Shown here: positions 42,378 to 52,521 of the stretch, piece by piece
Layout of the letters: each line of letters opens with the position of its first letter
Numbering within the stretch: the stretch's first letter is position 1
NCBI RefSeq assembly: GCF_052156535.1
Contig: NZ_JBQKUP010000041.1
Coordinates: 124,001-188,000, forward strand
Origin: Nitrospira_E sp052156535
GTDB lineage: Bacteria; Nitrospirota; Nitrospiria; Nitrospirales; UBA8639
Length of the DNA stretch: 64,000 nucleotides
Direction: 5' to 3'
Program-made: the position numbers and the translations under genes
The notes under the pieces: model-generated
What the model was told of the DNA's origin: nothing
The model's database searches: none
What the model saw: only the letters and a program-made list of their open reading frames with translations

Positions 42378-45300
42378 CTAATGACCTCCCTGGATTTTGA
42401 ATTGAGTCCGGGCGTGTTTTGTCTGTGCGGAAACCAACGATTCTTCATCTTCCAGGAGTTCGGAATCCTCAATCTCCTGGCCTTCGGGGTCTTGGTCAGG
42501 GGGATCCTCATGTCGGTGGATCAACCGCTCCACCACATAAAACGAGACAGGGATCAGGAAAATGGCGATAAAGCTGGCGGCGATCATTCCACCGATCACG
42601 GTGACGCCCAGAAGGATTCTCCCATGCGCCCCCGATCCCGAAGAGAGAACAAGTGGAACCACTCCGAATATAAAAGCAAAGGATGTCATGAGGATCGGCC
42701 GCAGCCTCAGGCGGGCTCCGGTCAGAGTTGCATCGACGAGAGAACGACCCTTTTCATACTCCATTTTGGCGAATTCCACAATCAGGATCGCGTTTTTCGC
42801 CGATAGCCCGATGAGCATGACGAGACCGATCTGGGTGAACACGTCGTTTTCCATCCCAAGTGCCCATAAGGCGCCGAAGGCACCGACGACGGCAATCGGC
42901 GTACAGATGAGAACACTGAACGGAAGTCCCCAACTCTCATACTGGGCTGCAAGAATAAGAAAGACAAAGAGGAGGGAGAAACCGAAGATCACGCTGGCCG
43001 GGACTCCTTCAGAGGCAACCTTCTCCTGAAAAGACATTCCAATGAAGTCATATCCCATCTCACGGGGCATGGTTTCGGCAAAGACCTCTTCCAGGGCCTG
43101 CATAACCTGACCGGAAGTGTACCCCGGGGAGGCCGAAACAAAAACCTGGGCCGACCGGTAGCCGTTAAATCGCATCGTGAATTCCGGACCGGAACTTTTT
43201 TCCATTGTCACAAGCGTGGAAAGCGGGACCATCTCGTCGGATTCATTCCGGACGTAAAATTGCCCCACGTTTTCAGCCTTGGTCCGGAATTCCCCTTCAG
43301 CCTGCACATATACCTGCCAGACACGGCCGAACCTGTTGAAATAGTTCACCATCACCCCGCCCATAAAGGTTTGCAGGGTTTTATAGACATCTTCAAGTTT
43401 GACACCTTGTTTAAGCACTTTGTCCCGATCGACCCGGGCAAAGACCTGTGGGACGGCGGGGATGAAGGTGGTGTTCATGGACGAGATTTCGGGACGCTGT
43501 CGTCCGGCTTCCATGAACGTCTTGAGGTTGTCGGCCAGGAAGGCCACATCCTGTCCGGCACGGTCTTCGAGAATGAAAGACACGCCGCCCGAAGTGCCTA
43601 CGCCGGGAATAGCCGGCGGTGGGAAAAGAAAGGCGTTTGCTTCGGGCAATTCGGCCAGTTTCTCGTTCACATTTTTGAAAATAGCCTGAAGTTTTTCCTC
43701 GGGTTCGGTCCGTTCCTCCCATGGATCAAGGGTGACAAAAAAGAATCCGTTATACGTCGTTTGGACCGTGCTTAACAGACTAAACCCTACGATGGTGCTC
43801 ACAAATTGAATGCCGGGAGTGTCTGCAAGAATGGCTTCGATTTTTTTGCAGACTTCATCCGTTCGTTGCAGGGAGGCCGCCAAGGGCAGTTGGACGTTTA
43901 AATAGACATACCCCTGATCCTCCATCGGAAGAAATCCGGTTGGAAGTTTGGCTCCAAGCAGGCCGGCGCCTACCGCAGCCACAAGCAAAAAGATCATCGC
44001 CCGGCCCGACTTACGGATCAAATGGTGGCAGTACCCGACATACCCGTCGGTGGCACGCCCGAACCAACGGTTAAACCAGGTGAAAAATGCCCCCATCGGG
44101 CCTCTGGCGGGAGTTCTTGGTTTCAGAATCATCGCGGAAAGCGCGGGGCTGAGCGTCAGGGCATTGAAGGCGGAGATGATCACCGATAAGGCAATCGTGA
44201 GTGCGAACTGTTGGTAGAGTCGCCCCGTAATTCCCGGAATGAACGCGGTGGGCACGAAGACCGCCGCGAGAATCAGTGCGATCGCGATCACCGGCCCGGA
44301 AACTTCCTCCATCGCTTTCCTGGTCGCATCCCTAGGGGATAGGCCATTCTCGATATGATGCTCCACCGCCTCGACCACCACGATGGCATCGTCTACCACG
44401 AGCCCGATGGCCAAAACGAGTCCGAATAACGAGAGCGTGTTGATCGAGAAATCCAACAACGGGAAGATGGCGAATGTCCCCACCAGCGAGACGGGAACGG
44501 CCAACAAAGGAATGAGTGTGGCCCGCCATCCCTGTAGAAAAATAAACACGACAATGATCACGAGTATCACGGCTTCAAAGAGGGTATGCACGATTTCCTT
44601 AATTCCCTCCCTGACTGCCAGGGTTGTGTCCAGGGAAACGGCGTAATCCAGGTCCTCGGGAAACCGCTCTTTCATTTCCTCCATCAGCTTTTTCGCCCGA
44701 TCCACCGTTTCAATAGCATTGGACCCCGGAAGCTGATAGACGGCAATGAGTGCACTGGGCTTTCCGTTGAGACGGCCGATCATACTGTAGGTTTGGGCGC
44801 CTAATTCCACTCGGGCTACATCCTTCAGCCGGATAATGGATCCGTCGGGATCGGCCCGAACAATGATTTGTCCAAACTCTTCCTCGTTAAGCAGGCGCCC
44901 TTGTGATCGGACCGTATACGTAAATTCCTGACCTTGGGGAACCGGTTGAGCTCCGATTTGACCGGCGGGGTTGACCGTGTTCTGCTTTTTGATTGCGTCG
45001 AGGATCTCGGTTACGGTAATGCCCAATTTGGCGAGATGATCGGGTTCCACCCAGAAGCGCATGGCATACTGGCCCGCCCCAAAGATCGTGACCTGCCCAA
45101 CTCCGGGTACGCGCGAGAGTGGATCGTTGATATTCACATACGCATAGTTGGCCAGAAAGATCTCGTCATAGGTGCCATTCGGGGAATACAGGCTGAAGAG
45201 CATCAGAGGGCTAGTGGTGGATTTTTTGATGGTTACCCCGTAGTTTCTCACGTCGGTGGGCAACTGGGATTCGGCCTGCATGTATCGCATCTGGGTCAGG

Positions 45301-45614
45301 ATCTGGTCGTCGTTAGGGATGGTGTTGACGTCGAAGTTCACACGCAACGTCATCTGCCCATTACTGGCGTTCGTGGAGTACATGTAGATCGAATTGTCCA
45401 CCCCTGCCATCTGCTGTTCGATGGGGGTGGCAACCGACTGTTCGACCGTGACCGCGTCCGCCCCGACATAGGTGCCCTGCAGTTGGATTTCCGGAGGGGC
45501 GATGTTGGGGAATAAGGCTATGGGGAGTTGCACCATGGCGACCAGGCCGAGAATCGTCATGATGATCGAAATGACGATGGCGACGATCGGCCGGTCAATG
45601 AAGAATTTTGCCAT
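42378..45614 (-). CDS. AcrB/MexB-type (HAE1) multidrug RND pump
   Basis: The 1078-aa inner membrane transporter has the HAE1 hallmarks: FFIDRPIVAIVISI at the N-terminus, paired aspartates in GLVVDDAIVVVEAVEHHIENG (proton relay), GFLPMEDQGYVYLNVQLP at the second porter loop and MLIGLSAKNAILIVEFAK in the second half. The C-terminus is extended with acidic residues (EEDESLVSAQTKH-type). It exports hydrophobic drugs, detergents or metabolites using the proton gradient. It sits between its adaptor (5 bp upstream) and outer membrane factor (1 bp downstream) in a complete tripartite operon. Confidence 0.93.
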   Translation of the reverse strand: MAKFFIDRPIVAIVISIIMTILGLVAMVQLPIALFPNIAPPEIQLQGTYVGADAVTVEQSVATPIEQQMAGVDNSIYMYSTNASNGQMTLRVNFDVNTIPNDDQILTQMRYMQAESQLPTDVRNYGVTIKKSTTSPLMLFSLYSPNGTYDEIFLANYAYVNINDPLSRVPGVGQVTIFGAGQYAMRFWVEPDHLAKLGITVTEILDAIKKQNTVNPAGQIGAQPVPQGQEFTYTVRSQGRLLNEEEFGQIIVRADPDGSIIRLKDVARVELGAQTYSMIGRLNGKPSALIAVYQLPGSNAIETVDRAKKLMEEMKERFPEDLDYAVSLDTTLAVREGIKEIVHTLFEAVILVIIVVFIFLQGWRATLIPLLAVPVSLVGTFAIFPLLDFSINTLSLFGLVLAIGLVVDDAIVVVEAVEHHIENGLSPRDATRKAMEEVSGPVIAIALILAAVFVPTAFIPGITGRLYQQFALTIALSVIISAFNALTLSPALSAMILKPRTPARGPMGAFFTWFNRWFGRATDGYVGYCHHLIRKSGRAMIFLLVAAVGAGLLGAKLPTGFLPMEDQGYVYLNVQLPLAASLQRTDEVCKKIEAILADTPGIQFVSTIVGFSLLSTVQTTYNGFFFVTLDPWEERTEPEEKLQAIFKNVNEKLAELPEANAFLFPPPAIPGVGTSGGVSFILEDRAGQDVAFLADNLKTFMEAGRQRPEISSMNTTFIPAVPQVFARVDRDKVLKQGVKLEDVYKTLQTFMGGVMVNYFNRFGRVWQVYVQAEGEFRTKAENVGQFYVRNESDEMVPLSTLVTMEKSSGPEFTMRFNGYRSAQVFVSASPGYTSGQVMQALEEVFAETMPREMGYDFIGMSFQEKVASEGVPASVIFGFSLLFVFLILAAQYESWGLPFSVLICTPIAVVGAFGALWALGMENDVFTQIGLVMLIGLSAKNAILIVEFAKMEYEKGRSLVDATLTGARLRLRPILMTSFAFIFGVVPLVLSSGSGAHGRILLGVTVIGGMIAASFIAIFLIPVSFYVVERLIHRHEDPPDQDPEGQEIEDSELLEDEESLVSAQTKHARTQFKIQGGH

Positions 45615-45619
45615 GGGTA

Positions 45620-46867
45620 TTAGGTAGCAGAGGGTTGTTCGGGAGCACCCTCAGCGTCGGGTTGCGATTCTTCCGAAATCGTTTTTGGTGTGACCATCAT
45701 TCCTTCCCGAACCTTGAGAAGTCCCTCGACGACGACCATCTCGCCAGGCTGAAGCCCCTCATTGATCAGCCAGAAGGAATCGATCCTGGGTCCCAGAGTC
45801 ACTTTTCGAAATGCCACTTTGTTTTCTTCTCCAACTACCGCGACTTGATAGGTGCCTTGGAGTTCCTGGATGGCTCGCTGTTGGACCAACAGTCCTCCGG
45901 GGCGAGTTTCGATGGGAATTCGTACCTTGGCAAAAAGGCCTGGACGCAGGAGGTTCCCGGGATTCGGGAAATAACTGACGATCGTGATCGTCCCCGTCTT
46001 GACATCAACCTGTCGATCGGCGAGGACGGCTCTTCCTTTATGGGGGTACACGCTTCCATTGGCAAGAATCAGCTCGAGGTCATGAGAGGGGTTGAATTTT
46101 TTCTGACCACCGACCTTTTCGATCCGTTCGGCGAGTTTTAGATACTCCCGCTCGCTGATGGGAAAGTTGACTTTGATCGGGTCAACTTGAGAAACAGTCG
46201 TCATCGCCGTATTTTCAAGGATGAGGTCACCGATTTGCGCCGTGGCGATTCCTGCTATTCCATTGATCGGAGAAGTCACACGGGTCCAACCATAGTTCAA
46301 TTGGGCATTATCAAGCTTAGCCCGTGCGGAAGCCACTGAGGCCCGGTTGGCAGCACTTGCCTGCATGGCATCATCCAGTTCTTTCTGGCTGATCGCGCCT
46401 TCTGCGGCAAGGGGAGTGTTCCGTTTGACGTCTAACAGACTCTTTTTAAAAGCCGCTTCCGCCCTGGCAAGTTCGGCCTTCGCTTGATCCAGGGCAGCCT
46501 TGTACGGTCGTGGATCGATGGTAAACAAAAGGTCACCGGCCTTCACCACGGACCCTTCCGAGTAATCGCGGGACAACAGATAGCCCTGAATTCTGGCACG
46601 AATCTGAGCATCCACGAATCCGACGGTGGTTCCCACCCACTCCCCATATATCGGCACGTCCTTTTGTACTACCTCAGCGACCAGCACCTCAGGCGGCGGG
46701 GGCGTGGATTCCACTTCATTCCGATCGCACCCAAAGGCCATGGCCAATAACAGGCAGACCAGCAGACCGGAAGGCAGACTGTCAAAACGAAATACCGGAT
46801 GGAAAAGAATTCTCCTGATAAAGGGTGGTGAGTACTGGAAAGAAGGAACTATGTACTTTATTCTCAT
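45620..46867 (-). CDS. AcrA/MexA-type periplasmic adaptor
   Basis: The start is taken at ATG 46867; an earlier in-frame codon at 46891 would add eight residues. The 415-aa protein has a hydrophobic N-terminal segment ending in AMAFGC, a likely lipid attachment Cys, then PPPPEVLVAEVVQKDVPIYGEWVG, the lipoyl halves (ARIQGYLLSRDYSEGSVVKAGDLLF; YGWTRVTSPINGIAG) around a helical hairpin, and barrel and membrane-proximal domains ending ...VVEGLLKVREGMMVTPK. First gene of the tripartite multidrug operon 40865-46867. Confidence 0.92.
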   Translation of the reverse strand: MRIKYIVPSFQYSPPFIRRILFHPVFRFDSLPSGLLVCLLLAMAFGCDRNEVESTPPPPEVLVAEVVQKDVPIYGEWVGTTVGFVDAQIRARIQGYLLSRDYSEGSVVKAGDLLFTIDPRPYKAALDQAKAELARAEAAFKKSLLDVKRNTPLAAEGAISQKELDDAMQASAANRASVASARAKLDNAQLNYGWTRVTSPINGIAGIATAQIGDLILENTAMTTVSQVDPIKVNFPISEREYLKLAERIEKVGGQKKFNPSHDLELILANGSVYPHKGRAVLADRQVDVKTGTITIVSYFPNPGNLLRPGLFAKVRIPIETRPGGLLVQQRAIQELQGTYQVAVVGEENKVAFRKVTLGPRIDSFWLINEGLQPGEMVVVEGLLKVREGMMVTPKTISEESQPDAEGAPEQPSAT

Positions 46868-47226
46868 CGACCTCTCACTCCATGACTTCACCGGTGGGGT
46901 ATCTTAACCGGGCGAATAGGGAAAGGGCCGCATTGTTTCACGTTTTCAATCAATTCTCAAGCCTGCCATACAAAAATTACCATCAAAAGCCAGGCGATAT
47001 CGATCTCGGAACCCTGTCCCCTCTGGCGTTTATTCTGAAGTAGACTGTTTTTTGTACCGGAATTTTCGCGACGAAGTCCAGAGGGGAGCATGGGCACGGA
47101 TGAGAAAAATGACCGGGTCGGGTATCATGTCCCCGAAGACCTCAGCCTTGAGGCTACTATCAAGCGTCATGATCCGTCCACAAAATTTCTTATCCCTTTT
47201 TACGAATATAATGAAAAGGAACAATC
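46868..47226. other. Divergent intergenic region
   Basis: Between the multidrug pump operon (minus) and the SYLF gene (plus); both promoters should lie here. Three short overlapping frames exist but none has a ribosome binding site with a plausible product. Confidence 0.4.
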
Positions 47227-47958
47227 ATGCTTAAACCAGTACATCAAAACGTTCTGCAACACGCCTTGTGCTTTTGTCTTGTAGCAGCCGGATTTTCTTT
47301 AATGGTTTTGAGCGCACCAGGGCCGGTTTGGGCAGAGCTGAATTCAGAAGAAGATCTCCTCGTAGACAAGGCCAGGGGGACCCTGGAAAGTTTTCTCTCG
47401 GACCCCGACATGGAATGGTTCCGGGAACATTTGAGAGAAGCGAGAGGCATGTTGATTGTCCCTCAGTTTTTGAAGGGCGCCTTCTTCATCGGAGGATCCG
47501 GGGGAAGCGGGGTTCTCCTCGTACGGGATGAAAAAACCAATGAGTGGAGCTATCCCGCCTTTTTCACTCTGGGAGGGGCCAGTATCGGATTACAATTCGG
47601 GGGGCAGGCCTCGGAGGTCGTCTTGCTCGTCCTTACTCAAAAGGGGGTCGATTCCATGATGAGCACGACCATGAAACTAGGAGCCGATGCCTCCATTGCG
47701 GTGGGACCGATCGGAAGAGGCATGGAAGGATCGACGGCGCCGAATTTGAGCGTTGATCTCATCTCCTTTTCAAAAGCCAAGGGCCTGTTTGCGGGCATTT
47801 CTCTGGAAGGCGCGGCCGTGGCGGCCAGGGATGCCATGAATACCAGCTATTACAAGACCCCTACTAAAACTGTTGACATTGTCGTACGCCGGAGCGTCAC
47901 TAATCCGAAAGCCGACCCGTTACTGGCTGTCGTGAAGAACGCCACAAAAGCCGATTAA
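47227..47958 (+). CDS. Secreted SYLF-domain (Ysc84-like) lipid-binding protein
   Basis: The 243-aa protein has a signal peptide (hydrophobic residues 12-33, cleavage near VWAEL) and a SYLF/Ysc84 domain: ARGMLIVPQFLKGAFFIGGSGGSGVLLVR, PAFFTLGGASIGLQFGGQASEVVLLVLT and KGLFAGISLEGAAVAARDAMN. The domain binds phosphoinositide-like lipids in eukaryotes. In bacteria it is a periplasmic or secreted protein of unclear role. AAGGA precedes the ATG. Single gene facing the DUF3313 gene. Confidence 0.87.
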   Translation: MLKPVHQNVLQHALCFCLVAAGFSLMVLSAPGPVWAELNSEEDLLVDKARGTLESFLSDPDMEWFREHLREARGMLIVPQFLKGAFFIGGSGGSGVLLVRDEKTNEWSYPAFFTLGGASIGLQFGGQASEVVLLVLTQKGVDSMMSTTMKLGADASIAVGPIGRGMEGSTAPNLSVDLISFSKAKGLFAGISLEGAAVAARDAMNTSYYKTPTKTVDIVVRRSVTNPKADPLLAVVKNATKAD

Positions 47959-48142
47959 TACTTCGCGGCGTTTACCCGTTTAACAATTATTCGCCTGCTC
48001 ATGATGTCCGAGGCCGAGGGTTTTCTCTTCCATTGTTGCAAGGAGGAAACATTCGGGTGCAGTGCACTTATTTTCACTCTTTGAGCATTATTCGTCTTTA
48101 GGTGACATTTTGACCTTGAGCCATTCCTCAACTTGTTCATTT

Positions 48143-48910
48143 TTACATTGCGGGTTTCGGTGTCTTCCGCCAATCACGAAGCCCTTGGGCTAATTTATCC
48201 GCCCAATATTCAAACGCCTGGTGAACATCGTCCCAGGAATCCATGGAACCATCCAGAGTTCTGCCACCAACCCGACGATCCGCAGCTGCCATCAACAGAG
48301 TTCCCGTGTTCCCATCGGTTAATTTGGCCTCTATGCTGGCCCGTCCCACAAAGGCCTGTGTCCCTGTCGCCAGGCTTTTCGCCCCGGACACCATGCCGGC
48401 GGGCGGAATAATGGTCGACACAATATCCATGCCGACGTCCGAGGGTTCGGCCTCTGTCAGAGCCAATTCAATTCGTAATGCACCGGGAACGAGCTTGGGG
48501 ACCACCAGGAAATCCTCTTTCAGCTTCCAGATGACTTTTGAGCGCAGATCATCGGCCAGTCTGTTCAGTTCTTCCTGGGGAACGTTAGATTTCTTGGACA
48601 TCAAGACGGTGACCGGTTCCACATACACGGACTGATAGATTGAAAAATCGGCTTGAGGGTTTTTGTATACGAGGAGAGCTTCCCCTTCTTTTCCAGGTTG
48701 GAGAATCGAGTAATCTCGGAGAAACCCGGAGGTTTCCACTTCCCTGGCTTGTTCAGTTTGGGCACAGCCAACTATTCCTGTCATCAAGATCAGAACCCAC
48801 ATGATGATTCGCAACTTTCCCAAACTGAGACCTCTCTGCGATTGTCGTTCACCCTCAGCTTGACAAACTTGAGCAGTTCGATTGAGAGGTGACCTTGGAA
48901 CGTGCTTCTT
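48143..48910 (-). CDS. DUF3313 lipoprotein
   Basis: The start ATG 48910 has AAGGA seven bases upstream; the frame extends 12 codons further. The 255-aa protein has a membrane segment near residues 36-50 ending in MTGIVGC, a lipobox-like site, after an unusually long basic N-terminus (SPLNRTAQVCQAEGERQSQR). The mature part matches DUF3313 (SGFLRDYSILQPGKEGEALLVY, VYVEPVTVLMSKK, ALTEAEPSDVGMDIVSTIIPPAGM). The family is found in outer membrane or periplasmic lipoproteins of unknown function. Confidence 0.8.
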   Translation of the reverse strand, partial: KKHVPRSPLNRTAQVCQAEGERQSQRGLSLGKLRIIMWVLILMTGIVGCAQTEQAREVETSGFLRDYSILQPGKEGEALLVYKNPQADFSIYQSVYVEPVTVLMSKKSNVPQEELNRLADDLRSKVIWKLKEDFLVVPKLVPGALRIELALTEAEPSDVGMDIVSTIIPPAGMVSGAKSLATGTQAFVGRASIEAKLTDGNTGTLLMAAADRRVGGRTLDGSMDSWDDVHQAFEYWADKLAQGLRDWRKTPKPAM

Positions 48911-48982
48911 CATCGGAAATCCTTTCTGGCTCACCATCTCTGCCATAAATATACCCTCTTACTCTCCAAATTCTGACCAATT

Positions 48983-49204
48983 TTACAGGGCACCACGTCG
49001 TTTCATATCTCGTGCTACAGCCACAACATACAACAATAGGGCAATCACGAGGAGGGGCATACCGACAAACATCCCTAGGCCCATGCTCCAGGCACCCATT
49101 CCATGCCATAAAAATAACAACACACAGACTAGGCCAACGAGAGCGAAATTCACCGCAGTTCCGATCAGTCGTGTGACTCCAACCGAGGGTAAATTTTCCG
49201 GCAT
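48983..49204 (-). CDS. Small two-helix membrane protein
   Basis: Unrecognised 73-aa protein with two membrane segments (about residues 16-33 and 43-63) and a basic C-terminus ARDMKRRGAL. A GAGGAG Shine-Dalgarno precedes the ATG at good distance, so translation is likely. It lies downstream of the nap genes on the same strand, but a functional link is not evident. Confidence 0.6.
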   Translation of the reverse strand: MPENLPSVGVTRLIGTAVNFALVGLVCVLLFLWHGMGAWSMGLGMFVGMPLLVIALLLYVVAVARDMKRRGAL

Positions 49205-49360
49205 TCTTTTCTCCTCTTAATGGTGAGGGCTAGTTCAGGAAAACAGCAGACTCCAGTTTAGAAGTTCGAGTTTAGTGTTGCAGGAACGATTCGAAGTTCT
49301 CAACACACATGGCCTTTTTTCTATTCCAAACACGAAGCGCAAAACTCTGAACTTTGGTAT

Positions 49361-50092
49361 TCAATTCATAGCACTCATCGTTCGTTCCTGAGGCAGGGGG
49401 TGAGGTGGTCCATGACACCGAATGCACGCGATGAGGTCTTGTTCCAAATCGGTTCGTAAAGCATGGTGGCTTTTGACCCGTTCCCATATTTTCGTTTCCT
49501 CATGGCAATAGAGACAGTTGGAATTGGAATAACTGCCGACGAACTTAATCGGGTCACTATAGGTCCCCGTCACGTAATACAACCAATGACGAAATCCATC
49601 CCGCTTACCTTCGATGGTTCCTGTGGCCCCGTAGGTGATATGACACCCATAACACTGATCATTCGCGATCCACTTATTTTTATAATGTCGCGCAGCCAGG
49701 GTAGGACTCGCCGGATTCTTCAGATCATTCACAAAGGGATCCATCACGTGACAAGAGCCGCAAGCCTCCACCCGTTTGGTCCCTTCCATCACAGTCGCGG
49801 TGGTACTGAGTGTGGCGGTGATAGGAAGGACAAACAAACCAAGTAAGAGAAGCCAGTGATAGGTGCCCCGCGAAAGTCTTTTTCGGTAGACAAAGTGAAC
49901 CAGAATCAGGACAATGATTCCCCCCAAGGCCGAAGCAATTCCGACTCCTCGTAATAGCTCAATTCCAGGAACGATGTTGCCGTGTCCCTCAGCCGCAAAT
50001 GCCAAGTTTGACCCGAACATGCTCATCCAGGTTCCGGTCAATGCTAATTTCATCCAGGCCCGGCGAATTTGCCGAATGTTCTTCATGGCCAT
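49361..50092 (-). CDS. Tetraheme cytochrome c of the NapC/NirT type with extra membrane helices
   Basis: The start ATG 50092 follows GGGAGGA; an in-frame TTG two codons earlier is less likely. The 243-aa protein has four CxxCH heme sites: CGSCH, CYGCH, CLYCH and CIRCH. Ahead of them are a signal-like hydrophobic stretch (near residue 15-35) and two further membrane segments (GIASALGGIIVLILVHF; WLLLLGLFVLPITATL), whereas classical NapC has one. It is predicted to pass electrons from the quinol pool to the periplasm. The gene begins 12 bp after the napA stop, so it is probably the electron donor of that nitrate reductase. Confidence 0.85.
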   Translation of the reverse strand: MAMKNIRQIRRAWMKLALTGTWMSMFGSNLAFAAEGHGNIVPGIELLRGVGIASALGGIIVLILVHFVYRKRLSRGTYHWLLLLGLFVLPITATLSTTATVMEGTKRVEACGSCHVMDPFVNDLKNPASPTLAARHYKNKWIANDQCYGCHITYGATGTIEGKRDGFRHWLYYVTGTYSDPIKFVGSYSNSNCLYCHEETKIWERVKSHHALRTDLEQDLIACIRCHGPPHPLPQERTMSAMN

Positions 50093-50104
50093 GCCCAATC
50101 CTCC

Positions 50105-52381
50105 CTACACGGTTTTCTTGCGAACCGAGACAGCACAACGCTTATAAGCCGGTTGCTTGGAAAAGGGATCATACACATCGTGGGTGACTTGATTCACCAG
50201 ATATTTGGCCGAGTGCATGGTGGCAAAGACCATGCCGGGTCTCACCACCAAGCTTAACTTGGCCCGCAGTTCCACTTCCCCGCGTCGGCTCCGCACGATG
50301 ACTTGATCGCCTTCCTGAATCTGTAACTGATGGGCATCATGGGAGTGAATTTCTAAATAATCCGGGTGAATCCCTTGCAACTCAGGCACCGGTCCCGTCA
50401 TGGTCATCGTATGCCAATGTTCTAAAATTCGACCCGTATTGAATATCAAAGGAAATTCATCGGTATAGGGATCGACGGGTTCTTCGTGAGAATCGAGCCA
50501 AACGGTTGCCCGCCCGTCTGGCTTTCCATAGAAATCGAAGCGACCTGCGCCATGTGCCATAGGATCCTCACCTGGGATATACCGCCGTTTGGTCCCGGGA
50601 TGATCTTCAGTCGGGCACGGCCAAAGAATGCCGCGCTCTGTTTGCAGCCGTTCGTAGGTGATGCCTTCAAAGTTGTATTTGGAGTGTGCCGACACGTGAC
50701 GCCATTCGTCCCATACATCCTTAGGGGTTTTTGCAGAAATAAGGTCGCCGTGACCTATTCGTTCCGCAAAGTCCACCAGGATGTCCAGGTCGCTCCGAGC
50801 CTCCCCAGGAGGATCCACAACTTTCGGGTACAAATGGTACCGGCGCTCCGCATTGCCCGTGACTCCCTCCTTTTCCACCCACATGGCGGCCGGAAGAACG
50901 ACGTCAGCGTATGCCGTGGTTTCGGTTGGATGAAATGAATCGGCCACCACCAGGAATCCTTTGTCCATGCCCTTTCGATAGGGGCCGCTGTTTGGAAGGG
51001 TCTGACCGGGGTTGGTACACATGACCAGGCAACACTTCACATCGCCTTTGGCCATCGCCTCAAAAAGCGCGACGGCATGATAACCCGGCTTTGGTCCGAT
51101 TCGACCCCTCGGGACTTTCCACAGATCTTCCATCTCCTCCCGGTGTTTTGCATTAACGATCATCCGGCCGCCAGGAAGGGCATGAGACAGCGATCCCGTA
51201 TCTCGCACACCACCACAAGCATTGGGTTGACCCGTCAGCGAGAACGGCGTGGCTCCTGGTCGTCCGAAGTGGCCGGTCAAAAGATGCATGGCGATCACTC
51301 CTCGGTTGGAAGCCGTGCCTTGCACCTGTTGGTTCAATCCCATCGTCCAAATAGATAACGTGGCTTTCGATGAAGCAAACATAAACGCGGCCTCCTGGAT
51401 ATCTCTCGGAGTAATTCCACAGATTTTTGCCGCTCGTTCAGCTGGATACTGGGCCACATGTTTTTTTAAATCCTCAAACGTCCGCTTTTGCTCCCCTTCC
51501 TGAAAGGAGAGGTAGTGCTCCACCATATGCCCGTCAATAAAATTGTTGTGGATAAACTCATTCATCATTGAGTTATAGAGGGCCACATCTGTCCCTGGAT
51601 AGATGGGGAGATATAAATCCGCGTGCATTCCCGTAAACGTCCTCCGAGGGTCAACGACGATAAGGGTCGTTTCAGGGTGACTTCGCTTGCGATCCAGCAT
51701 GCGTTCCCAAAGAATGGGGTGACATTCGAGAGTGTTCGACCCCGTGATAAAGAAACAGTCGGAATAATCCATGTCCTCATAACATCCGGCCGGCTCGTCT
51801 TTCCCGAATGAGCTTGTGTATCCCGTCACGGCAGAGGCCATACAGAGCCGTGGGTTGCCGTCCAGATTGTTCGTGCCTATACCCGCTTTGAAGAGTTTGT
51901 TGGCGGTGTAGCTTTCCTGGGTATAGAGTTGTCCGCTTCCATAAAACGCCACACTGTCCGGACCATGTTCCTCGATCGCCTCACGGAATCGAGTGGCGAC
52001 TAGATCCATGGCTTCGTCCCAGGTTGCCCGTTCCAATTTTCCGTTTTTCCGGATCATCGGATAGAGGGCTCGACCCTCCCCGTAAAGAATTTCTCGATTC
52101 ATGAGTCCCTTAATACAAAGACGGCCCCGGTTGTGAGCATACTCGTCTCCCTTGACATCCACGACTTTTTTGTCGGTGACGCCAATCATCATTCCACATC
52201 CGGTTCCACAGAAACGGCAGACCCCCTTGTGCCAGGCATCCACAGGGATAACAGGCTGTCGTTGCCAGGCACTGCCACAACCGGACAGGGGGGCGATCAT
52301 GGCTATTCCCGCAGATACTCCGAGTACTCGTAGTGCATCACGACGGGTCAATCCTTCAGTCTTTTCGTATTTGTCGGCCAT
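50105..52381 (-). CDS. napA: Periplasmic nitrate reductase catalytic subunit NapA
   Basis: The 758-aa molybdopterin oxidoreductase has a Tat signal (TRRDALRVL at residues 12-20), four Cys ligands of a [4Fe-4S] cluster (Cys55, 58, 62, 89, CX2CX3CX26C), and the molybdenum-ligand Cys180 in GNPRLCMASAV, typical of NapA/NasA nitrate reductases. It reduces nitrate to nitrite in the periplasm using electrons from a multiheme cytochrome. It is shorter than E. coli NapA (about 830 aa), and napB, napD and napF are absent nearby, resembling minimal Nap clusters. GGAAGGTGAG precedes the ATG. The cytochrome gene follows at 12 bp. This is not the large nitrite oxidoreductase NxrA of nitrifiers. Confidence 0.88.
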   Translation of the reverse strand: MADKYEKTEGLTRRDALRVLGVSAGIAMIAPLSGCGSAWQRQPVIPVDAWHKGVCRFCGTGCGMMIGVTDKKVVDVKGDEYAHNRGRLCIKGLMNREILYGEGRALYPMIRKNGKLERATWDEAMDLVATRFREAIEEHGPDSVAFYGSGQLYTQESYTANKLFKAGIGTNNLDGNPRLCMASAVTGYTSSFGKDEPAGCYEDMDYSDCFFITGSNTLECHPILWERMLDRKRSHPETTLIVVDPRRTFTGMHADLYLPIYPGTDVALYNSMMNEFIHNNFIDGHMVEHYLSFQEGEQKRTFEDLKKHVAQYPAERAAKICGITPRDIQEAAFMFASSKATLSIWTMGLNQQVQGTASNRGVIAMHLLTGHFGRPGATPFSLTGQPNACGGVRDTGSLSHALPGGRMIVNAKHREEMEDLWKVPRGRIGPKPGYHAVALFEAMAKGDVKCCLVMCTNPGQTLPNSGPYRKGMDKGFLVVADSFHPTETTAYADVVLPAAMWVEKEGVTGNAERRYHLYPKVVDPPGEARSDLDILVDFAERIGHGDLISAKTPKDVWDEWRHVSAHSKYNFEGITYERLQTERGILWPCPTEDHPGTKRRYIPGEDPMAHGAGRFDFYGKPDGRATVWLDSHEEPVDPYTDEFPLIFNTGRILEHWHTMTMTGPVPELQGIHPDYLEIHSHDAHQLQIQEGDQVIVRSRRGEVELRAKLSLVVRPGMVFATMHSAKYLVNQVTHDVYDPFSKQPAYKRCAVSVRKKTV

Positions 52382-52521
52382 ATTCTCACCTTCCTTGGAT
52401 GGGAAAACATTCCCCTGCGGCTCTATTTTCTTTCACGTTTACCCTGATTCGAGCGCGAAGAGGAGTGAATAACGCACAAAAAATTTGATAATAATATTAA
52501 ACTGTGCCAGGAAGCATTCTC

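Noticed and set aside
44934..45515. 193-codon plus-strand frame inside the multidrug pump gene
   Set aside because: The opposite strand encodes conserved RND pump sequence over the same stretch; the frame is a shadow.
50105..52381. NapA as nitrite oxidoreductase NxrA
   Set aside because: NxrA is larger and belongs to another branch of the family; the Tat signal, spacing of the Fe-S cysteines and the Cys180 ligand fit periplasmic nitrate reductase.
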